A DNA stretch of 10,690 nucleotides from an uncultured Eubacteriales bacterium (lineage in GTDB: Bacteria > Bacillota > Clostridia > Oscillospirales > Acutalibacteraceae), in the NCBI GenBank assembly GCA_902462035.1, contig CABQAC010000046.1:1-10690 (forward strand), read 5' to 3'. A model generated the notes under the pieces. That model worked only from the letters and a program-made list of their open reading frames with translations, did not search any database and was not told the DNA's origin. A program made the position numbers and the translations under genes. Shown here piece by piece: positions 6,312-10,690 of the stretch; position 1 is the first letter of the stretch; each line of letters starts with the position of its first letter.

Positions 6312-7635
6312 ATTCTTTATCACCGGCACACCTTTCCAGTTCCGGCCGGCAGCCGGGTTCCGGAGCGCATTCGCCGTCCGATTCCTCGCTGCGGTAGTGG
6401 TCGAGCTGTTCAAAGGGACGGAAGAAACCGTCGTTGCCGGGCAGGGGCTGGCTCGGTCCCCAGCGGAATACGATTTTGAGCAAAATGGGCGTGATGATGG
6501 TGGTGATGATCACCACCAAGATGACCGGTCCCAGAAAGCTGGTTCCCAAAAGGCCAAGGGCGGTTCCTTTGCTGGCCACGATCAGCGCCACCTCGCCCCG
6601 GGAAATCATCCCCACGCCAATGCGGGCGCTTTGGTAGTTTTGATACCGGCACAGCTTGGCGCCCAGGCCGCAGCCAACCACCTTGGTCAGCACCGCGACT
6701 ACCACCAGTACCGCCGAAAACAGGAGGACACTGCCGGTCATTTGGGGCAGCTGAACCTGCAGGCCGATGCTGGCAAAAAAGAGGGGCGATAAATAGGTAT
6801 AAGACAGTACGTCGAATTTGGAGGCCAGGTACTGGGTGCGCTGGGTGCAGGAGATGATCAGCCCCGCGATAAACGCGCCGGTTATGTCTGCCACGCCGAA
6901 AAACTGTTCGGCGCAGTAGGACATCAGCAGGCAGAACACAAAGGCGATGATCACATGGCGGTGCAGTCCCCTTTCGGCCCGGACCACCCACTTGGTATAG
7001 AGTTTGAAGAACAAAAAGCCGGCCAGGGCGGCAAAGGCAAAGAACCCCGCGATCCGCAGAAGCACCAGCCAAAGCTGAACCGAGGTATCCGCCATGCTGG
7101 TGATGACCGTCAGGGCGATGATACCCAAGATGTCGTCAATGATGGCCGCGCCCAAAATAGCGTTGCCGGACCGGGTTTTCAGCTTTCCCAGTTCTTTGAG
7201 CGTCTCGACAGTGATGCTGACCGAAGTGGCGGTCAGGATGATGCCGATGAAAATGTTTTGCAAAAAGACGCTGGCGGACGCGTCCGAATCGATCAGCCCC
7301 GGTTTGTTAAAGAAATAGGCCACCGCAAACCCGCCGATAAGCGGGACAATCACGCCGAACAGGGCAATGATAAAGGATGCCTTGCCGCTTTTTTTCAGCT
7401 CCTGGATGTCGGTTTCCATTCCGGCGCAGAACATCAGAACAATAACGCCGATTTCCGCGGAGGATTTGATAAAATTCGTTTCGGCGATGACGCCGAACAC
7501 GGCGGGGCCCAGCACCAGGCCCGCCAGCAGCGCGCCCACCACCTGGGGCATTTGGAACCGTTTGGTCAACAGCCCCAACGCTTTGGTAGTGAGTAAAATG
7601 ATTGCTAAATCGAATAGATAACGGTATGATTCCAT
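6310..7635 (-). CDS. NapA/GerN-like CPA2 family Na+(K+)/H+ antiporter
   Basis: A 441-residue integral membrane protein predicted to exchange monovalent cations for protons. About 12-13 hydrophobic segments fill residues 5-393. Asp167-Asp168 (AIIDDILG) match the paired aspartates of electrogenic CPA2 exchangers such as NapA. The TATSVSIT stretch (135-142) and SRGEVALIV (345-353) match the discontinuous helix and the conserved RGE segment of this family. The hydrophilic C-terminal tail (~394-441) is acidic, has cysteines 423, 429 and 436, and has no RCK/TrkA domain, which argues against a Kef-type channel. I chose the ATG at 7635 because AGAGGG lies 7 bases upstream and a promoter lies just before it. 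The frame stays open to 7881 only because it runs through pseudogene remnants. Ion specificity cannot be read from the sequence. Confidence 0.9.
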   Translation of the reverse strand: MESYRYLFDLAIILLTTKALGLLTKRFQMPQVVGALLAGLVLGPAVFGVIAETNFIKSSAEIGVIVLMFCAGMETDIQELKKSGKASFIIALFGVIVPLIGGFAVAYFFNKPGLIDSDASASVFLQNIFIGIILTATSVSITVETLKELGKLKTRSGNAILGAAIIDDILGIIALTVITSMADTSVQLWLVLLRIAGFFAFAALAGFLFFKLYTKWVVRAERGLHRHVIIAFVFCLLMSYCAEQFFGVADITGAFIAGLIISCTQRTQYLASKFDVLSYTYLSPLFFASIGLQVQLPQMTGSVLLFSAVLVVVAVLTKVVGCGLGAKLCRYQNYQSARIGVGMISRGEVALIVASKGTALGLLGTSFLGPVILVVIITTIITPILLKIVFRWGPSQPLPGNDGFFRPFEQLDHYRSEESDGECAPEPGCRPELERCAGDKE

Positions 7636-7684
7636 GTTTGGTCCCTCTTTTTCTCCAATCCTTTTCCAGTAAACCCAAGCCCTT

Positions 7685-7712
7685 ATTATACGAAAGTTTT
7701 GGAGAAATGCAA
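7685..7712 (-). promoter_or_regulatory. Promoter of the antiporter gene
   Basis: On the minus strand a perfect TATAAT (complement of 7685-7690) has a TTGCAT -35 (7707-7712) 16 bases upstream. The start would fall near 7678, about 43 bases before the ATG at 7635. It lies inside the in-frame extension of the antiporter frame, so the extension is not part of the protein made from it. Confidence 0.6.
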
Positions 7713-7779
7713 GGGATTGAGATTTTTGACCGGCCCGAACCGCTCTTTTTTTCGGTTTAGCGGGTTTTATACTGCGGCG

Positions 7780-8243
7780 TAAGGGATACTTGATGCCGAT
7801 TCTGTTAAATTCATACCAAGGATCGCCGTAATCATCAAAGTCAACGGTATGCCAGTCGCCGGTATCACGGCAAATGCCCACGGATTAAATATGTTTTAGA
7901 ATTTTTCCGGACTCCATGCCAAGCCGGTATTGCGCGTCATCGTTCATTTTCGGGATCGTCTTTTCCACTTCCTGCCCATCTATCCATTGGAGCAGCGTGT
8001 ATACTTTGGCTTGCGCGTGGCAAACGCCAAAACTTATGGGAGCCGGCGTGGATACCTCTATGCGGAAAACTTTGCGCATCCGTTCAAATTCTATTTTCTT
8101 CCGGCCGTATTCAGCCATATCCGAAAGGCGAAGTAAAAGCGCTTGCCGCCGCAGTCCTCTATATCATATTTTTCGTCACCGGACATGCCTTTATAGAGAC
8201 GCTTTATTTTTGTTAAGGTATCGCGCATGGGGATGTCGAACAT
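7780..8243 (-). pseudogene. Decayed APH/choline kinase-like phosphotransferase
   Basis: The ATG at 8243 follows a GGAGG and opens a frame beginning MFDIPMRDTLTKIKRLYKGM, typical of clostridial aminoglycoside-phosphotransferase-family proteins. After about 36 codons, near 8135, similarity jumps to another frame (LLLRLSDMAEYGRKK). One deleted base would explain this. That frame continues to SGKILKHI and meets a TAA at 7887-7885. Directly after the stop, in the same frame, comes the C-terminal metal-binding part, VDFDDYGDPWYEFNRI. The middle of the kinase domain, including the catalytic HGDxxxxN loop, is missing, probably deleted with the stop at the junction. Similarity fades near 7780, and the rest of the C-terminus is also gone. 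It cannot encode an active kinase. Substrate assignment for this family is unreliable, so no resistance role is implied. Homology is from memory of family motifs. Confidence 0.8.
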
Positions 8244-8310
8244 AACCCCGCCTCCTCTGGCGCAGGATTGCTGTGACAGCCTGCCGATTCCCCCCGTTAT
8301 TTTTTAGGAC

Positions 8311-9678
8311 TTATTCTGCCTTCTCCATCTTTACCACCGTCTCGACATGGCTTGTTCTGGGAAACATATCGAGCGGCGTGGCTTCCAACGGGTTGTAGCC
8401 CAGCGCGGCAAGGATTTTTACATCCCGGGCCAAGGTGGCGGGGTCGCAGGAGACATAGACGATCCGCCGCGGCGCCATGTCTGCGCCCACCGTATGAAGC
8501 AGGGCGGGATCGCAGCCCTTGCGGGGCGGGTCGAGCACCACCACGTCCGGCCTTTCCCCGCGGTCGGCCAGCAGCTTTGCCGCTTCGGCCGCATCGGCAC
8601 ACAGGAACTCGGCGTTTTCGATTCCATTGAGCGCTGCATTGGCCACCGCGTCCTCCACCGCCTGGGGAACGATCTCGACCCCGATGACCTTTTTGGCGTT
8701 GCCCGCCATAGAGAGACCGATGGTGCCTGCGCCGCAATATAGGTCAAGTACCGTTTGGCCGCCGGTCAGCCCGGCATAATCTGCCGCGATGCCGTACAGC
8801 CGCTCGGCCTGATCGTGGTTTACCTGATAAAAGGAGAGGGGGGAGATGTGAAAGCGCAGGCCGCACAGCGTGTCGGTAATGGTGTCTTTCCCCCAGGCGG
8901 TGCGGCACTTTTTACCCCAAATTACATTGGTTTTGTCCCGGTTGGTGTTCATGATCACGCTTTGGAGCTCCGGCGCCGCTTTGCGCAGACGTTCCACCAA
9001 GTCGGCTTCGCGGGGCACGCCGCCCGCGTTGACCACCACGCAGGCCATCAGTTCGCCGGTGCCCTTGGCCTGGCGCAGGCAGAAATGGCGCAGGCGGCCC
9101 TTGTGCGCGGTCTCGTCGTATACCTCGGGCTTGGTTTCCCGCGCCCAGTCCTGAAACGCCCGGATACAGGCGCCGAAGGCCGCCGGCTGAAGCAGACAGC
9201 TGGCGCAGGGGATGACGCGGTGGCTGTGGGCGGCGTAAAAGCCCAGCGATACCCCGCCGGCAGATCCAGGCCCCACCGGGATTTGAGCCTTGTTGCGGTA
9301 GTGGTCCGGATCTTCCGCCGCGATCAAATCCCGCACCGGCAAATCGGGGAAGCCCCCGATTCGGGCCAGCGCGTCCACCACCCGCTGGCGCTTGACCCTG
9401 GTTTCCTCGGCATAAGAGATGTGGCGGAACACGCACCCGCCGCACTGGGCGTAAGCGGGGCAGTCCACCGGAATCCGGTGGGGGGAGGGGGCCAGGATTT
9501 TATGGATTCGGCCATAGGCAAAGGTTTTGGCGGTTTTTAAAATTTGCACCTCCAGCCGGTCGCCCTCGGCTGCCATGGGAACAAAGACCGCGACGCCTTG
9601 GCAACGGCCCACGCCGCTGCCCTCGGCGTTCGTACCGGTGACGGTTAACTCGACAATGTCGTTTTTTTTCATATTCAT
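8311..9678 (-). CDS. rlmD: 23S rRNA (uracil-C5)-methyltransferase, RlmD/RlmCD type
   Basis: A 455-residue SAM-dependent enzyme of the TrmA/RumA family that makes 5-methyluridine in 23S rRNA: U1939 for RlmD, or both U747 and U1939 in Gram-positive RlmCD. Residues ~1-60 are a TRAM RNA-binding domain. Cysteines 73, 79 and 82, with C158 or C161, fit the family's iron-sulfur cluster. The SAM-binding motif is VLDLYCGAGTIGLSMA (310-325). Further family residues are FYQVNHDQAE (Q285), DPPRKG (383-388), the nucleophile C411 in VSCDPATLARD and the base E446. The start at 9678 has GGAG 11 bases upstream. An in-frame ATG at 9759 would add 27 residues but lacks an RBS. It has its own promoter, and no clear terminator separates it from the phosphotransferase pseudogene 67 bases downstream. 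Which uracils it modifies cannot be decided here. Confidence 0.93.
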   Translation of the reverse strand: MNMKKNDIVELTVTGTNAEGSGVGRCQGVAVFVPMAAEGDRLEVQILKTAKTFAYGRIHKILAPSPHRIPVDCPAYAQCGGCVFRHISYAEETRVKRQRVVDALARIGGFPDLPVRDLIAAEDPDHYRNKAQIPVGPGSAGGVSLGFYAAHSHRVIPCASCLLQPAAFGACIRAFQDWARETKPEVYDETAHKGRLRHFCLRQAKGTGELMACVVVNAGGVPREADLVERLRKAAPELQSVIMNTNRDKTNVIWGKKCRTAWGKDTITDTLCGLRFHISPLSFYQVNHDQAERLYGIAADYAGLTGGQTVLDLYCGAGTIGLSMAGNAKKVIGVEIVPQAVEDAVANAALNGIENAEFLCADAAEAAKLLADRGERPDVVVLDPPRKGCDPALLHTVGADMAPRRIVYVSCDPATLARDVKILAALGYNPLEATPLDMFPRTSHVETVVKMEKAE

Positions 9679-9800
9679 ACGCTGTATTTCTCCATTCTTG
9701 AACCCCGCCGCAAAGCGAAGAGATGAGCCGAATCGATTGGAAAGAGGGGCGAAAAACATGGGATGCCGACAAAAATTTGCAAACGAGGGTTACAAGGCCT

Positions 9801-9829
9801 ATTATAGCACAGCTTCGCTTGTTTGTCGC
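9801..9829 (-). promoter_or_regulatory. Promoter of rlmD
   Basis: On the minus strand a perfect TATAAT (complement of 9801-9806) is preceded by TGC (extended -10). GCGACA (9824-9829), 17 bases upstream, matches the -35 consensus at four positions. Transcription would start near 9794, leaving a leader of about 115 bases before the ATG at 9678. I see no strong hairpin or recognised riboswitch in that leader. Confidence 0.65.
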
Positions 9830-9860
9830 GGCCGCGAACAGGGGCAAAAAACTGGAAGGG

Positions 9861-9910
9861 AAAAAAGCCGGCGCTTTCAGGGAAAAACTCCCGAAAAGCG
9901 CCGACTTTTT
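9861..9910 (-). terminator. Intrinsic terminator of the histidine kinase gene
   Basis: A long hairpin: the arm 9867-9877 pairs with 9895-9905 (about 11 bp, with one G-U pair in the minus-strand transcript). Inside it a short GGG/CCC stem closes the loop. On the minus strand it is followed by six U (complement of 9861-9866). It lies 28 bases after the kinase stop codon and just ahead of the rlmD promoter, so it insulates the two genes. A T-run at 9906-9910 would also allow plus-strand termination. Confidence 0.88.
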
Positions 9911-9937
9911 CGGCCTGCGGTTTACTTTGCTTGCCTT

Positions 9938-10690
9938 TTAACGTTCCGCCGCGTCCTTAGGGAATACCACGTTTATTTCGGTCCCTTTTCCCATTTCGCT
10001 TTTCATCGAGAGGGACGCGCCGTGGTAAGAAGCCGCGTGTTTGACAATAGAAAGCCCAAGCCCCGTGCCGCCGATCTTTTGGGAATGGCTTTTATCCACC
10101 CGGTAGAACCGTTCGAAGACCCTGTTCTGTTCCGCCGCCGGAATACCGATCCCCGTGTCCGCCACGGTCAGGCGTATGCCCTCCGGCTTCCCGGCCACCG
10201 TCACGGTGACCGCGCCGCCGTCCCGGTTATATTTGACGGCGTTGTCGCACAGGTTAAAGACCATTTCCTCCAGTACGGCAGGAACCCCGTAAACCTGGGC
10301 GTGGTCGCCAGCACAGACCAGATGAAGTCCCTTTTCCTGGGCAGCCAAAGCCAGGGAATCCAGTACCGACTGGGACAAGGCGAGCAAATCCACCGGGGTG
10401 CGTTCCTGGGGCTCGCCGCCCTCGTCCAGCTGGGATAGGCGCAGAATATCCCCCACCAGCGCGATCAGCCGCTGGGCCTCGCGGTAAATGTTCCCGGCAA
10501 AATGGGGGATGTCTTCCTGTTTGATCATGCCGTTTTTCATGATTTCGGCAATGCCGGAGATGGAGGTCAGCGGGGTTTTCAGCTCGTGGGAGACATTGGC
10601 GGAAAACTCCCGCCGCAATCCTTCCCGTTCCTCCCGCTCGGTGACGTCCAGCATGACGATCACCGCGCCCACCACGTCGTCCTCCTGGCG
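9938..10690 (-). CDS. PhoR-like sensor histidine kinase, C-terminal part (continues past the right edge)
   Basis: The last 250 residues of a two-component sensor kinase. The frame is open to the edge; the GTG at 10675 is internal, because in-frame codons continue beyond it. First comes the end of a PAS domain (VVGAVIVMLDVTERE). Then comes a HisKA dimerisation domain with the phospho-accepting His in SHELKTPLTS (His codon 10586-10588), and a HATPase domain with N-box NLCDNAVKYN, G1 box VADTGIGIP, F-box FERFYRVDKSHS and G2 box GGTGLGLSIV. All catalytic boxes are intact. The layout PAS-HisKA-HATPase and the box sequences are PhoR/WalK-like. The missing N-terminus would normally hold membrane segments, and the partner response regulator would be expected upstream, beyond the window. 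The signal sensed cannot be told from this part. A strong terminator follows, so this is the last gene of its operon. Confidence 0.92.
   Translation of the reverse strand, partial: RQEDDVVGAVIVMLDVTEREEREGLRREFSANVSHELKTPLTSISGIAEIMKNGMIKQEDIPHFAGNIYREAQRLIALVGDILRLSQLDEGGEPQERTPVDLLALSQSVLDSLALAAQEKGLHLVCAGDHAQVYGVPAVLEEMVFNLCDNAVKYNRDGGAVTVTVAGKPEGIRLTVADTGIGIPAAEQNRVFERFYRVDKSHSQKIGGTGLGLSIVKHAASYHGASLSMKSEMGKGTEINVVFPKDAAER

Noticed and set aside
5439..6413. Long open frame on the minus strand opposite the shell gene
   Set aside because: It is antisense to a clear PduB-family protein, covers the terminator and the antiporter end, and its product shows no domain; an artefact of GC-rich codon use.
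7734..7764. Imperfect inverted repeat (CCCGAACCG with CGGTTTAGCGGG) as a terminator
   Set aside because: The stem is interrupted by unpaired bases, the loop is T-rich and the following TTTTAT is on the strand with no upstream gene; too weak to call.
8244..8310. Terminator after rlmD
   Set aside because: A 5-bp stem with a small inner stem can be drawn near 8259-8281, but no U-tract follows it.
9679..9759. Upstream ATG giving a 27-residue extension of RlmD
   Set aside because: No RBS before it, and the TRAM domain starts normally right after the ATG at 9678.
1..10690. CRISPR arrays, tRNA/rRNA genes, insertion sequences, attachment sites
   Set aside because: No regular direct repeats, clover-leaf sequences, transposase or integrase coding, or terminal repeats were seen on either strand.

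Overview
The window looks like chromosomal DNA of a moderately GC-rich Clostridia (Firmicutes), most likely a gut-type Oscillospirales or Lachnospirales relative. This is inferred from strong AGGAGG-type ribosome binding sites, sigma-A-like promoters, PTS-derived and GGDEF/EAL signalling proteins of clostridial style, a PhoR-like histidine kinase and an RlmD/RlmCD methyltransferase. No species call is possible from the sequence alone.

Left part (1-5463, minus strand): a c-di-GMP signalling operon. A promoter near 5436-5463 drives a 1022-residue GAF-like/PAS/GGDEF/PAS/GGDEF/EAL protein. After 28 bases comes a 709-residue fusion of a membrane PTS EIIC domain with an EAL phosphodiesterase domain. 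After another 31 bases, behind a near-perfect Shine-Dalgarno, a third reading frame starts and leaves the window. The operon thus pairs a soluble bifunctional c-di-GMP enzyme with a membrane phosphodiesterase whose input looks like a sugar permease domain.

Centre (5481-6311, plus strand): a single gene, divergent from that operon, with its own promoter and terminator. It encodes a PduB-family trimeric (BMC-T) bacterial microcompartment shell protein. No other shell protein, signature enzyme or cofactor gene lies in the window, so it appears to be an orphan shell gene. This is the most unusual item here.

Right part (6310-10690, minus strand): a NapA/GerN-like CPA2 cation/proton antiporter with its own promoter; a decayed phosphotransferase (aminoglycoside/choline kinase-like) pseudogene carrying a frameshift, a stop and an internal deletion; rlmD, encoding an iron-sulfur 23S rRNA uracil methyltransferase, with a strong promoter and a leader of about 115 bases; and the 3' part of a PhoR-like sensor histidine kinase that ends in a strong terminator and continues past the right edge.

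All genes except the shell gene are on the minus strand. I saw no tRNA, rRNA, CRISPR array, insertion sequence or convincing riboswitch.
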